From assembly GCF_014267345.1 (NCBI RefSeq), contig NZ_JACMYD010000004.1:124001-188000 (forward strand): 64,000 nucleotides of DNA. Direction: 5' to 3'. The position numbers were made by a program, and so were the translations under genes. Below the pieces are notes generated by a model. It did no database searches, was not told the origin of the DNA, and saw only the letters and a program-made list of their open reading frames with translations. This document shows, piece after piece, positions 34,648-44,085 of the stretch (positions are counted from its first letter, which is position 1; every line of letters begins with the position of its first letter). The DNA is from Corynebacterium sp. zg-331 (GTDB lineage: Bacteria; Actinomycetota; Actinomycetes; Mycobacteriales; Mycobacteriaceae).

Positions 34648-36394
34648 GGGGATTAGTGGAGTGAAGTTTCGTGGGACGCTAGGTGTTCTCGCAACAGTAG
34701 GAATGAGCACAGGCCTCCTCGTGGCCTGCTCCTCCGGGGAACCGGAGCCCTCCGCCGCCGACCGCAGCGCCGTCGATAGTGCGACCGCGCCGGGAGATAG
34801 CATCGCGGCGGCCAAGGCGGAAAACCGCAGCCGCCACGTGGATGAGCGCTTCGGCGATCGCCCCCGGGTGCTCGCCGGGGAGGATCGATCGGGGCTGGAG
34901 TCCTCGCGGCTCTTCTTCGATAAGTCGGAGACCGCCGTGGTTGTGGCCGGAGCGGAACCGCAGCGGTTACGCGCGGTTTCCCTGAGCATGACGGCCCATG
35001 CTCCGGTGCTGGGCCTGACCGAGGACAACGCCGAGCAGGTCAAAAAGGAACTCGACCGTCTGGGCGCTACCACGGTGCTCGCGGTGGGGGAGGTCCGCAT
35101 CCCGGAGGTCCCTGCCGAGATGACCATCGTGCGCGATCCCGGTGGCGACGAGGCGCTGAGCGCCCTAACATCGCTGCACTTCGAGAAGGCCCCGGTACCG
35201 GCGCCGGGGGCGATGGCGAAATCGGTAGCGGACTTTACTCCCTCCGAGCCCGCCGAACTCACGGCGGAGTGGTTGCCCGAGGCGGGCGCGGTTGCCTCGG
35301 AGAAGAAGTCTCCGGAGGAAAAGAAGGAGACCGGTAGCTTCCCCGTGCAAAGCGCCCGGGATGGTGCCAGCGCACCGGTAGTGGTGGCCTCCCCGCAGAG
35401 CCCCATCCTGGACGTGGCCAACGCCCGAGCTTACGGGGCACAGGTGCGCATGATGGATTACCCGGACCCGCGCATCAGCGAGGAGGCCACCAAGATGGTC
35501 GCCGGCCTCGAGGATCGCCCCGTGGTGGCCCTGGGGGTGGGTTTTGGCACGGGAGAGCAGCTGGCGGAGAAGATCTCCCTGGCCCAAAACGTGACCGAGC
35601 ACCTGCCCGGCGGGGGAACGATGGTTTTCCCGGGCCGTAGAATGATCGCCCTGTACGGCCACCCCTCCGGGGGAGCGCTGGGGGTGATGGGGGAGCGCAC
35701 CCCGGAGGAGTCCGTGGCCTACGTGCGCGACCTCGTGGACCAATACCAGGCCCTTAATCCCGCCGAGCCGGTGATCCCCGCCTTCGAGATCATTGCCACC
35801 GTGGCCTCCGAGTTTCCCGGAGAAGACGGCGACTACTCTAATGAGGCCGCGCCGGAGGAACTGCTGCCCTACGTCGATGCCATCCTGGAGGCCGGGGGAT
35901 ACGCGGTGCTGGATCTGCAGCCGGGCCGGGCGAATTTCCTGGACCAGGCCAAGCGCTACGAGGAGCTACTCAAGCGTCCCAATGTGGGCCTGGCGCTGGA
36001 TCCGGAGTGGCGCATCGGACCGGATGAACAGCCCCTGACCAGGGTGGGGAGCGTGGAAGCCTCGGAGGTCAATGAGACGGCCGATTGGCTGGCCAAGCTT
36101 ACCCGGGACAATAATCTCCCGCAGAAGACCTTCGTGCTCCACCAGTTCCAGCTTCAGATGCTGCGCGATCGCGAGCAGATCCGCACCGACCACCCCGAGT
36201 TGGCCTACGTCCTGCATGCCGATGGGCATGGCGTGGCGGAGGAGAAGTTCGATACTTGGAACGTCATGCGCCAGGACCTTGGCCCCGGTTGGTTCATGGC
36301 CTGGAAGAACTTCTTTGACGAGGATGCTCCCATGTTTACCCCGGAGCAGACCTACGCGGTGGAACCCCGGCCCTGGTTCGTTTCCTACCAGTGA
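34637..36394 (+). CDS. Secreted lipoprotein, function unknown
   Basis: A 585-residue protein with a lipoprotein signal: hydrophobic GVLATVGMSTGLLVACSSG, lipobox LVAC, lipidated cysteine near residue 31. Residues 90-180 (AVVVAGAEPQRLRAVSLS...TVLAVGEVRIP) resemble a cell-wall-binding repeat 2-like fold. The C-terminal half (270-585) looks like a compact extracellular enzyme-like domain with DLQPGRANFLDQAKRYEELL and VGLALDPEWRIGPDEQP, but I recognise no active site. ATG 34637 overlaps the DUF262 gene by 11 nt, which suggests coupling; GTG 34661, with AAGGGG upstream, is an alternative that leaves a cleaner signal peptide. Confidence 0.75.
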   Translation: MRNKGISGVKFRGTLGVLATVGMSTGLLVACSSGEPEPSAADRSAVDSATAPGDSIAAAKAENRSRHVDERFGDRPRVLAGEDRSGLESSRLFFDKSETAVVVAGAEPQRLRAVSLSMTAHAPVLGLTEDNAEQVKKELDRLGATTVLAVGEVRIPEVPAEMTIVRDPGGDEALSALTSLHFEKAPVPAPGAMAKSVADFTPSEPAELTAEWLPEAGAVASEKKSPEEKKETGSFPVQSARDGASAPVVVASPQSPILDVANARAYGAQVRMMDYPDPRISEEATKMVAGLEDRPVVALGVGFGTGEQLAEKISLAQNVTEHLPGGGTMVFPGRRMIALYGHPSGGALGVMGERTPEESVAYVRDLVDQYQALNPAEPVIPAFEIIATVASEFPGEDGDYSNEAAPEELLPYVDAILEAGGYAVLDLQPGRANFLDQAKRYEELLKRPNVGLALDPEWRIGPDEQPLTRVGSVEASEVNETADWLAKLTRDNNLPQKTFVLHQFQLQMLRDREQIRTDHPELAYVLHADGHGVAEEKFDTWNVMRQDLGPGWFMAWKNFFDEDAPMFTPEQTYAVEPRPWFVSYQ

Positions 36395-36427
36395 ATAGAA
36401 AAGAGGGCACGGAGGCGGGACACGTCG

Positions 36428-36433
36428 TAGAAT
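36428..36433 (+). promoter_or_regulatory. serA -10 element
   Basis: TAGAAT lies 44 nt before the serA start. A 6-bp inverted repeat (GATCGC at 36434-36439 and GCGATC at 36451-36456) follows it in the untranslated leader and could be an operator or a leader hairpin. Confidence 0.45.
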
Positions 36434-36476
36434 GATCGCAGGTATTCACCGCGATCATGCAAGGAGAGTAATCCTC

Positions 36477-38063
36477 GTGTCCCGTCCCGTTGTTCTTATT
36501 GCCGATAAATTGTCCCAGTCCACCGTCGATGCGCTGGGGGATGCCGTCGAGGTGCGCTGGGTGGATGGTCCCAATAGGCAGGAACTCCTTGCCGCTGTCC
36601 CCGAGGCGGATGCTCTTCTCGTGCGTTCCGCCACCACCGTGGATCGGGATGTGCTCGAGGCGGCCCCCAAGCTCCAGATCATCGGTCGCGCCGGGGTGGG
36701 GCTGGACAACGTGGACGTGGAGGCCGCCACGGAGCGCGGCGTGATGGTGGCCAATGCCCCCACCTCGAACATCCACTCCGCCTGCGAACAAGCTATCGCG
36801 CTCCTGCTCGCCACCGCGCGCCAGATCCCGGCGGCCGATCGCACCCTGCGCGAGGCCACCTGGAAACGCTCGGACTTCAAGGGCGTGGAGATCTTTGGCA
36901 AGACCGTAGGCATCGTGGGCTTCGGTCACATCGGCCAGCTCTTTGCCCAGCGTCTTCAGGCCTTCGACGTCGCCAAAATCCTGGCGTACGACCCCTACGC
37001 CAATCCCGCGCGGGCCGCCCAGCTCGGAGTGGAGCTGACCGATCTTGAGGACCTCATGGGCCGCAGCGACTTCGTGACCATCCACCTGCCCAAGACCAAG
37101 GAGACGGCGGGGATGTTTGGTACGGAGCTGCTGGCCAAGGCCAAGGAGGGGCAGATCCTTATCAACGCCGCGCGCGGCGGACTTGTGGACGAGCAGGCCC
37201 TGGCCGAGGCGATCTCCTCCGGGAGGATTCGGGGTGCGGGCTTTGATGTGTATGCCACCGAGCCCTGCACGGATTCCCCGCTTTTTGACCTCGACGAGGT
37301 CGTGGTCACCCCGCACCTGGGGGCTTCCACCGTGGAGGCTCAGGATCGCGCGGGCACCGACGTGGCGGCCTCGGTGCTCAAGGCCCTGGCCGGGGAGTTC
37401 GTCCCGGACGCCGTGAACGTCTCCGGTGGTCGCGTGGGCGAGGAAGTGGCCGCATGGATGGAGCTGACCCGCAAGCTCGGCGCGCTGGCCGCCTCCCTGC
37501 TGGGGGCCGCTCCCGACACCCTTATCGTTTCCGCTCGTGGTGAGCTCTCCACGGAAAAGGCGGATGGTTTGGGACTCTCCGCGCTGCGTGGCCTCTTCTC
37601 GGGGATCTCACAGACACCGGTGACCTTCGTGAACGCCCCGCGCATCGCGGAGGAGCGCGGCGTGAAGTTGAAGGTAGAGGCGCACTCGGAGTCTGCCTTC
37701 CACCGCTCCGTGGTGGAGGTCAAGGTCATCGGCGCCGACGGCGCTCAGGCCAGCGTGATCGGTGCCCTGCCGGGCTTGGAGCGCGTGGAGAAGATCGTGC
37801 GGATTAACGGCCGCGGCGTGGACATGCGCGCCACCGGTCACAACATCTTCCTGCGCTACACCGATGCCCCAGGTGCCTTGGGCACCGTCGGTTCCATGCT
37901 GGGAGAGCGCGGTATCAACATCGAGGCCGCGGCGCTGACGCAGGCCTCGGAGGGCGACGACGCCATGCTGATTCTGCGCGTGCTGGAAGAGGTGCCCCAG
38001 GAGCTGCTCGATGCCATCGCCGAGGCTCTCGATGCCACGGCGTTCCAGCTTTCGCTGAATTAA
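36477..38063 (+). CDS. serA: D-3-phosphoglycerate dehydrogenase
   Basis: A 528-residue enzyme for the first step of serine synthesis. Substrate and NAD domains cover 1-315 ([17 protein letters not shown]; catalytic [18 protein letters not shown] with the His), then the intervening ASB domain (320-450) typical of the long actinobacterial form, and a C-terminal ACT domain (455-528) for serine feedback. GTG 36477 has AAGGAG 10 nt upstream and yields [16 protein letters not shown]. Its own promoter lies upstream, and leuB starts 61 bp downstream with a separate promoter. Confidence 0.96.
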   Translation: MSRPVVLIADKLSQSTVDALGDAVEVRWVDGPNRQELLAAVPEADALLVRSATTVDRDVLEAAPKLQIIGRAGVGLDNVDVEAATERGVMVANAPTSNIHSACEQAIALLLATARQIPAADRTLREATWKRSDFKGVEIFGKTVGIVGFGHIGQLFAQRLQAFDVAKILAYDPYANPARAAQLGVELTDLEDLMGRSDFVTIHLPKTKETAGMFGTELLAKAKEGQILINAARGGLVDEQALAEAISSGRIRGAGFDVYATEPCTDSPLFDLDEVVVTPHLGASTVEAQDRAGTDVAASVLKALAGEFVPDAVNVSGGRVGEEVAAWMELTRKLGALAASLLGAAPDTLIVSARGELSTEKADGLGLSALRGLFSGISQTPVTFVNAPRIAEERGVKLKVEAHSESAFHRSVVEVKVIGADGAQASVIGALPGLERVEKIVRINGRGVDMRATGHNIFLRYTDAPGALGTVGSMLGERGINIEAAALTQASEGDDAMLILRVLEEVPQELLDAIAEALDATAFQLSLN

Positions 38064-38078
38064 CCGGCTCGGGCGCGG

Positions 38079-38108
38079 TAGACTGGCCTCACATGACCAT
38101 CATGTGAG
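38079..38108 (+). promoter_or_regulatory. leuB promoter with LtbR-like operator
   Basis: TAGACT at 38079-38084 is a -10 element. A 9-3-9 perfect inverted repeat, CTCACATGA-CCA-TCATGTGAG at 38088-38108, covers the expected transcription start. It shares the TCAC...GTGA core with the palindromes before leuC and with the LtbR sites I recall from C. glutamicum (CAyATAGTGrGA). Repression of leuB by the IclR-type regulator in this window is the natural reading. Confidence 0.7.
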
Positions 38109-38124
38109 AAAGGAATCCCGTGCC

Positions 38125-39135
38125 ATGAAAATTGCCGTGATCCCCGGCGACGGTATCGGCCCCGAAGTCACCGCCGAGGCTCTCAAAGTCTTGCGCGCCG
38201 TGCGGTCCGATGTCGAAACCACCGAGTTCGACCTCGGAGCCCGCCGCTACCTGCGCACCGGGGAACTGCTCAGCGATGCCGACCTCGCCTCTCTGCGCGA
38301 GCACGACGCCATCCTCCTCGGCGCTATCGGAGCCCCCCACGACGTGCCCCCCGGAGTTCTGGAGCGCGGGCTGCTCCTCAAAATGCGCTTTGCCCTCGAT
38401 CACCACGTCAATCTCCGCCCCGCAGTGCTTTATCCCACCGCGACCTCCCCGCTCGCCAATCCGGGAGAGATCGACTTCGTAGTTGTGCGCGAGGGCACCG
38501 AGGGCCTCTACTGCGGCAACGGCGGCACTCTACGCGAGGGCACCCCGCATGAGGTTGCCTCCGAGGTTTCGCAGAACACCCGTTTTGGGGTAGAACGCGT
38601 GGTGCGCGACGCCTTCCGCCGTGCCGCCCAGCGCCGCAAACACCTCACCCTCGTGCACAAAACAAACGTGCTCGTCCATGCCGGTGGGCTGTGGCAGCGC
38701 ACTGTGGATGAGGTCGCGCAGGAATACCCTGACGTGACCGTGGAATACAATCACATTGACGCCGCCACCATTTACATGGTGACCGACCCCCAGCGCTACG
38801 ACGTGATTGTGACCGACAACCTCTTTGGTGACATCCTCACCGACCTTGCCGGAGCGATCACCGGAGGCATCGGACTGGCGGCCTCCGGTAACATCGACGC
38901 CTCCGGACAAAACCCCTCCATGTTCGAGCCGGTACACGGCTCCGCCCCCGATATTGCGGGGAAGGGTATTGCCGACCCCACGGCGGCAATCCTTTCCGCG
39001 GCGCTCATGTTGCGCCATTTGGGAGACGAGGAGGGCGCGAACCGCATCGAGAAAGCTGTGGCCGATGACGTGGCCCGGCGCTCGGGCGATCTTGTGACCT
39101 CGGAGGTAGGGGATAGGATCGCGGCAGTGGTATGA
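38125..39135 (+). CDS. leuB: 3-isopropylmalate dehydrogenase
   Basis: A 336-residue NAD-dependent decarboxylating dehydrogenase, third step of leucine synthesis. It begins [20 protein letters not shown] and has [20 protein letters not shown] (metal-binding aspartates) and the NAD-binding [20 protein letters not shown] 38125 is chosen over the upstream in-frame start because [10 protein letters not shown] is the conserved beginning and AAAGGA precedes it. The CRISPR array starts 58 bp after its stop with no terminator visible between them. Confidence 0.96.
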   Translation: MKIAVIPGDGIGPEVTAEALKVLRAVRSDVETTEFDLGARRYLRTGELLSDADLASLREHDAILLGAIGAPHDVPPGVLERGLLLKMRFALDHHVNLRPAVLYPTATSPLANPGEIDFVVVREGTEGLYCGNGGTLREGTPHEVASEVSQNTRFGVERVVRDAFRRAAQRRKHLTLVHKTNVLVHAGGLWQRTVDEVAQEYPDVTVEYNHIDAATIYMVTDPQRYDVIVTDNLFGDILTDLAGAITGGIGLAASGNIDASGQNPSMFEPVHGSAPDIAGKGIADPTAAILSAALMLRHLGDEEGANRIEKAVADDVARRSGDLVTSEVGDRIAAVV

Positions 39136-39193
39136 CGCGGACAAGTTGTATCTAAAAAGTGCTAAGCTCTTGTATTACCGCAGGTAAGGAAGT
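39136..39193 (+). promoter_or_regulatory. Putative CRISPR leader
   Basis: These 58 bp between leuB and the first repeat are less GC-rich than the surroundings (TTGTATCTAAAAAGTGC...) and sit on the side where type I-E leaders are found, judging from the repeat orientation. TTGTAT at 39146-39151 and again at 39170-39175 could be weak -35 and -10 boxes 18 bp apart. The leader is short, and its promoter function is uncertain. Confidence 0.45.
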
Positions 39194-40016
39194 GTGTTCC
39201 CCGCGCTAGCGGGGATGAGCCCTTTTAAAGACCGCCATTGAACAATACAACTAGGTGTTCCCCGCGCTAGCGGGGATGAGCCGCGCCTCCGGGAACGCAA
39301 GACTATGGGGGGATGGTGTTCCCCGCGCTAGCGGGGATGAGCCCCCCCCTAAAAGGAGACTGAGAGATGAAAGAGAGGGTGTTCCCCGCGCTAGCGGGGA
39401 TGAGCCGAACATTTCCGCATTGCGCTTCCCGAAATCCCAGTGTTCCCCGCGCTAGCGGGGATGAGCCCACATGAGGCAATGATGGCAGATGCTTGAAGGG
39501 GTGTTCCCCGCGCTAGCGGGGATGAGCCCACATGAGGCAATGATGGCAGATGCTTGAAGGGGTGTTCCCCGCGCTAGCGGGGATGAGCCGCCGTATATCT
39601 ATGTCGCGGACGAGGGGGAGTAGTGTTCCCCGCGCTAGCGGGGATGAGCCGAGACTGAACTTTGCTTTTCCTTGGGCTAGGCGGTGTTCCCCGCGCTAGC
39701 GGGGATGAGCCCAAGTCCAAGGAATCTCAGTGCAGGCAAAAACAGTGTTCCCCGCGCTAGCGGGGATGAGCCCTCTAGGTGCTCAGTCCACATTCCCAGG
39801 GCGTCGTGTTCCCCGCGCTAGCGGGGATGAGCCCAGTGGTAGCCCCATAGCGTCGATAGGACCACCGTGTTCCCCGCGCTAGCGGGGATGAGCCTCCCTG
39901 GTAGGTGGTCGTCATGCTCGCGTCCCCGTGTTCCCCGCGCTAGCGGGGATGAGCCGGTTTTACGTGCCCGCTGAGCAGACATTATTGAGTGTTCCCCGCG
40001 CTAGCGGGGATGAGCC
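39194..40016 (+). CRISPR. Type I-E-like CRISPR array, 14 repeats and 13 spacers
   Basis: Fourteen identical 28-bp repeats (GTGTTCCCCGCGC...GGGGATGAGCC, with stem CCCCGC/GCGGGG and loop GCTA) start at 39194, 39255, 39316, 39379, 39440, 39501, 39562, 39623, 39684, 39745, 39806, 39867, 39928 and 39989. Spacers are 33 nt except spacer 3 (39344-39378), which is 35 nt. Spacers 5 (39468-39500) and 6 (39529-39561) are identical, so one repeat-spacer unit has been duplicated. The repeat class matches type I-E (Cascade) arrays, and its orientation implies transcription to the right. No cas gene is present anywhere in the window. All repeats are intact, including the last. Confidence 0.98.
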
Positions 40017-40435
40017 CTGATGAAGGATGGGTGCGGGTCGAATTGTTCCGGTAAAAACTGCCGCGTGCAATCTGGGCAGTATTCACCGCAGAGCTAATCT
40101 GCTAGCTGCCCCGATGGGGCGAGGGTATGCACAGTGCAACGCTTTGGTTTCCCGACTACGGGGAGTTATGCAAATTACGTGGATCTTCGTCGGGCGTTGG
40201 AAAGGGGATCGGAATGGCTCGACGGAAAGGCGTTGTATGGGGTTAGCCACTCCGCCCATCCTCACCGGCTGAGCAGCTGGCGGGTCGCATTCGTCGTCGC
40301 CCTTGCCGCTTTCCACGCCGAGCACACTTCCGTTGCGGGATCGAGGATGCTCATGCAGGTCGGCAACTGAGTGTCGGGTCTGCTTTTTCGTGTTGCCGCA
40401 GTTCGCGTGCAGTCCAGCCACAGGTGTTGTGAGGG
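40017..40435. other. 419-bp stretch between CRISPR array and antiporter gene, no clear gene
   Basis: No cas fragment, transposase or RNA gene is recognised. A 78-codon plus-strand frame (40134-40370) is the only candidate; its second half has moderately GC-rich third positions, but there is no ribosome binding site and no family similarity that I can see. Composition is lower in GC than the flanking core genes, which fits an accessory or decayed segment. Confidence 0.5.
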
Positions 40436-41974
40436 CTATTTCTTTGCCGCCACGAGCATCCTGTCGATGGAGGCGAGGACCTCATCGACGTAGGCCGGGT
40501 TGGCTCCGCGTTCCCACCGGGCCGCTAGTAGCTCTTCCTGGGCGGCTTGGAGAGCACCCACGCGCACCTTTCCGGCTGCGTCGCGCCAGCGGGTCAGTTC
40601 CTCGTGGTGCTCCTCTTCATTGTGAAACTGTCGCTCCAACCATCCGCTCATCGCGGCCGTGGCCTCCGGGGGGAGGTGGTGGGTCTCGTGTTTCATGTGT
40701 GCGTAGGCTGCTCGCCAGGCGCGGCGGCGCAGGGCCTCGATGGCCTCATCACCGGCGGCATCGGGACCATCCTCCAGGTTGAGCCTGCGCATGAGCCAGG
40801 GCAGGGTGAGCCCGGGTATGACCATGGTGCATAGCAGTACCACCAGGGCGATCACGGCAGCCTCGCGGTGCAGGGTCGCGGAGACGCCGGCGGGGATGGA
40901 AAGAACGAGGGCCAGCGTGACGAGCCCGCGCATTCCGGCCCAGGTCATCAGCAGTACTTCCTGGCGGCGCAGGGGGGCGGCGAACTCGCGGTGGTTGCGA
41001 GTGTTCTTGCGCAGGGCGAGGGAGAGCCAGGCGAAGCGCACGAGCATGGCCACGAGGGAGAGCACGATGCCCACCCACACGGCGTGCCAGAGGTCGGAGC
41101 CCACCTCGTCGATGGCGGTGCGCACGCTGAGTCCGATGAGTCCGAAGGCCACGCCGGTGAAAAGCATCTCCACGGGTTCCCAGAAGGCCTCGCCGGAGAG
41201 GCGATCCTCGGCCCCCAGGGAGGCGCGCGAGTTCATTTCCACGGCGGCGATGACGATGGCGATCACGCCGGAGGCGGCGACCTCCTCGGCCAGGATGTAG
41301 ACGGTAAAGGGCAGCACCCAGGTCAGCGAGTTGCGCGCTGCGGTGTTGTCCACGTGATCGGTAAACCATGCCGCTCCGCGCCCCACCGCCAGCCCGATGA
41401 CGATGGCACCCACCACCGACCAGGCGAAGCTGCCCAGTCCGTGCAGCCAGGAAAGCTCCGAGCCGGCCAGGGCGGCGGTCAGGGCCACGTGGAAGGCCAC
41501 GATGGAGGCGGCGTCGTTGAAGAGGCCTTCGGTTTGCAGCGAGGTGGTGATCCGCTTGGGGATGCCCACGGGTTCGGCCACGGCATCGACGGCCACGGGG
41601 TCCGGTGGGGCGAGGGCGGCGGCCAGGACGATGGCTCCGGTGACCCCCAGGCTGGGCAGGAGCAGCAGGATCGAGCCGGTGAGCGCGGCGATGGTGGCGA
41701 AGACGAGGAGAACGGACATCCACACGATGGTGGAGATCTGGGTCTTGATCACCGACCATGAGGTGCGCCTGGCCAGGGCCCACAGCAGCGGGGGCAGAAA
41801 GATGGGGAGCATGAGATCGGCGGGGATGGTCAGCTCGGTGGTCCAGGGCAGGAACACGCCGCCGGCGGCCACGAGGGTGAGTAGCACCGGCCAGGGCAAC
41901 CCCAGCCGGTCGCCCAGGGCCACCACGACCACGGTGGCGAGCAGCAGCCCGGAAAGCATGAGGAGGGTAGTCAT
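40436..41974 (-). CDS. Na+/H+ antiporter, CPA1 family
   Basis: A 512-residue membrane protein with about twelve helices in residues 1-400 and a cytoplasmic C-terminal tail of about 110 residues containing a helical, acidic region (NEEEHHEELTRWRDAAG). The motifs AAALAPPDPVAVDAVAE (ion-binding Asp region), TEGLFNDAASIVAF and MTWAGMRGLVTLALVLSIP are classic CPA1/NhaP-like. It exchanges Na+ (or K+) for protons. ATG 41974 has TATAAA (41984-41989, minus strand) 9 nt upstream and no ribosome binding site, so it may be leaderless. It is divergent from odx. Confidence 0.9.
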   Translation of the reverse strand: MTTLLMLSGLLLATVVVVALGDRLGLPWPVLLTLVAAGGVFLPWTTELTIPADLMLPIFLPPLLWALARRTSWSVIKTQISTIVWMSVLLVFATIAALTGSILLLLPSLGVTGAIVLAAALAPPDPVAVDAVAEPVGIPKRITTSLQTEGLFNDAASIVAFHVALTAALAGSELSWLHGLGSFAWSVVGAIVIGLAVGRGAAWFTDHVDNTAARNSLTWVLPFTVYILAEEVAASGVIAIVIAAVEMNSRASLGAEDRLSGEAFWEPVEMLFTGVAFGLIGLSVRTAIDEVGSDLWHAVWVGIVLSLVAMLVRFAWLSLALRKNTRNHREFAAPLRRQEVLLMTWAGMRGLVTLALVLSIPAGVSATLHREAAVIALVVLLCTMVIPGLTLPWLMRRLNLEDGPDAAGDEAIEALRRRAWRAAYAHMKHETHHLPPEATAAMSGWLERQFHNEEEHHEELTRWRDAAGKVRVGALQAAQEELLAARWERGANPAYVDEVLASIDRMLVAAKK

Positions 41975-42033
41975 GATAGACAATTTATACGTGCGCGGGA
42001 ACCTGCGGCATCGGTGGTTGTACGATGTTCCTC

Positions 42034-42819
42034 ATGCGTTTTGGTCGAATTGCAACCCCCGAGGGTATGTGCTTTTGCGTCGTGGATGACGAGGGCACTA
42101 CCGCTAAGCAAATTGAAGGTACTCCTTTTACCCCGCCCGTCTATACCGGCAAGGAATGGCCGTTGAGCGAGGTGCGCCTGCTGGCCCCGATGCTACCGAG
42201 CAAGGTGGTGGCCATCGGCCGCAACTATGCCGATCACGTGGCCGAGGTTTTTAAGAAGTCCGCAGAGTCCCTGCCGCCCACGCTCTTCCTCAAGCCGCCC
42301 ACGGCGGTGGTGGGCCCGGGTGCGCCGATTAAGATTCCCGAGTTTGCCACGAAGGTGGAGTTTGAGGGCGAGCTGGCGTTGGTGATCGGAAAGCCGTGTA
42401 AGAACGTCAAGGCCCAGGATTGGCGCTCCGTGGTGCTGGGCTTCACGGTGGTCAATGACGTCTCCTCCCGCGATCTTCAGTTTTCCGACGGCCAGTGGGC
42501 GCGGGCCAAGGGCATTGATACCTTCTGCCCGCTGGGGCCCTGGATCGAGACCCATCTGGATAATGTCGATGAGCTGCCGATCAAGGCCCGCCTCACCCAC
42601 GACGGCGTGACCGAGGTCAAGCAGGACTCCAATTCCAACCAGATGATTATGGATCTGGGGGAGATCATCGAGTTCATTACTGCCTCGATGACCCTGCTGC
42701 CCGGCGATATTATTTGCACGGGTTCCCCGGCGGGCACGGCGGCGATGGAGCCGGGGGATTTCATCGAGATCGAGATTCCCGGGGTGGGCACGCTGGGCAA
42801 CCCGGTGGAGCGCGCCTAA
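42034..42819 (+). CDS. odx: Fumarylacetoacetate hydrolase-family protein, oxaloacetate decarboxylase-like
   Basis: A 261-residue FAH-fold enzyme. The conserved blocks VVAIGRNYADHVAEVF, FEGELALVIGKPCKNV (metal-binding glutamates), GFTVVNDVSSRDLQ and GDIICTGSPAGTA are all present. In C. glutamicum the FAH protein encoded in the same place (between the leuB region and gltX) was characterised as a cytosolic oxaloacetate decarboxylase, hence the symbol; other FAH activities remain possible. TACGAT at 42021-42026 sits 7 nt before ATG 42034, so it is likely leaderless. Confidence 0.85.
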   Translation: MRFGRIATPEGMCFCVVDDEGTTAKQIEGTPFTPPVYTGKEWPLSEVRLLAPMLPSKVVAIGRNYADHVAEVFKKSAESLPPTLFLKPPTAVVGPGAPIKIPEFATKVEFEGELALVIGKPCKNVKAQDWRSVVLGFTVVNDVSSRDLQFSDGQWARAKGIDTFCPLGPWIETHLDNVDELPIKARLTHDGVTEVKQDSNSNQMIMDLGEIIEFITASMTLLPGDIICTGSPAGTAAMEPGDFIEIEIPGVGTLGNPVERA

Positions 42820-42833
42820 AACCCTGTGGAACC

Positions 42834-44018
42834 TCAGCGCAGCCGCGTGCCCTCGCTGAGGTCGAAGAGATGACGCAGGATCTCCCCTCCGCTGGCGCGC
42901 AGGCCGTTGTGCTCGTGTTCGCTGGTTACCAGCGTGCGTAACCCGGGCATGTGCCGGGCGGTGTCGAGGGAAAATTCGAGGGGCACGTAGGCATCGTTGG
43001 CGTAGATCGCCGCGGCCCCGCGCGCGTCGCGGATGGCCTCCGGGTCGTAGAGGAGAGGCCAGGCGGTGTCCGCGACCTCGTGCGCGGCGGCCTTCCAGGG
43101 CCGAAAGGCCGGCACGGTGTCGAGCCACTCGGGATGGACGTGCTCGCCGGTCAATAGGGTGGGGTCATCCTGATAATCCTGGGGCATGGCGCGCTGGGCC
43201 GCCCAGCCGGTGGTAGCACCGTTGGCGTAGCAGGATTCGTGTAGTACGTAATAGAGGGGGTTGCGGCCGCTAAAGGGCAGCGCGGCCGCGAGGTCGTGGG
43301 AGAAGGCGGGGCAGCCCCAGGGTAGATCGAGTAACCCGTGGAGCTGGATCCAGCCGTCGTTGGTGCCCAGCAGGTGACCTATGCTGCGCAGGCGCGAGGG
43401 GCTGACCACCTCGCCGTCGGGAAGGATAAGCTCGCCGCGCTCCGCGCGCATCGTGAGGTCGGTCATGCGGTCGCGATGCTCGGGGAAACGCCGGTAGTAG
43501 TCCTCGGTGTGGCGGCGCATGGTGTCGTAGGTGGCGGCGTAGATCTCCTCGGGGGCGTGGGTGAGGGAGGGCAATCCGCCGGTGAAGAACACGCGGTCGA
43601 GGCTGTCCGGATGTGCGCTGAGATAGCGCAGCGCGCTAAAACCTCCAAAGGACTGCCCGAGCACGCACCAGGACCGCACGCCGAGATGTTCGCGTAGGTC
43701 TTCGGCGTCTTCTACGATGGCGTCGGCACGCAGGTGACGCAGGTATTCGGCGGGCTGGGGTTGGTTGATGGGCGTGGAGCGCCCCGTGCCACGTTGATCC
43801 AGCAGCACCACCTGGTAGCGCTCCAGGGCCACCGGCATCCAGGCCGGCCACAGCCGCGGGGTTTCGCAGCCGGGCCCGCCCTGGAGGTAGAGCAGGTGCG
43901 GTAGCCGGGGATCGCGGCTGAGCACCCGGGCAAAGACCTCCACGCGGCGTTCGTCGCGCGAATCCGCGCGGTGCAGGGGCACGGTGATGGTGTGTTCGTG
44001 AACGGAAAGGCTCTCCAC
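42834..44018 (-). CDS. Proline iminopeptidase-like alpha/beta hydrolase (peptidase S33)
   Basis: A 394-residue cytosolic hydrolase. The oxyanion-hole motif LYLQGGPGCETPR, LLDQRGTGRSTP and the nucleophile elbow CVLGQSFGGFSALRYLS match prolyl iminopeptidases; a late TSEHEHNGLRASGG probably supplies the catalytic histidine. These remove N-terminal proline from peptides. The GTG at 44018 gives ESLSVHEHTITVPLHRA and is chosen because the longer frame upstream overlaps the gltX promoter and start. It is convergent with odx (14-bp gap). Confidence 0.85.
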   Translation of the reverse strand: MESLSVHEHTITVPLHRADSRDERRVEVFARVLSRDPRLPHLLYLQGGPGCETPRLWPAWMPVALERYQVVLLDQRGTGRSTPINQPQPAEYLRHLRADAIVEDAEDLREHLGVRSWCVLGQSFGGFSALRYLSAHPDSLDRVFFTGGLPSLTHAPEEIYAATYDTMRRHTEDYYRRFPEHRDRMTDLTMRAERGELILPDGEVVSPSRLRSIGHLLGTNDGWIQLHGLLDLPWGCPAFSHDLAAALPFSGRNPLYYVLHESCYANGATTGWAAQRAMPQDYQDDPTLLTGEHVHPEWLDTVPAFRPWKAAAHEVADTAWPLLYDPEAIRDARGAAAIYANDAYVPLEFSLDTARHMPGLRTLVTSEHEHNGLRASGGEILRHLFDLSEGTRLR

Positions 44019-44085
44019 GCCTCTATGCCTACCGGGCGTCGTGGCCGCGCACAACCCCGAGGTCGAGGTGTGGTGAAATAGGGGC

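Noticed and set aside
39255..39455. A 66-codon frame running through the CRISPR repeats
   Set aside because: It is produced by translating the repeat unit several times; the sequence is clearly an array.
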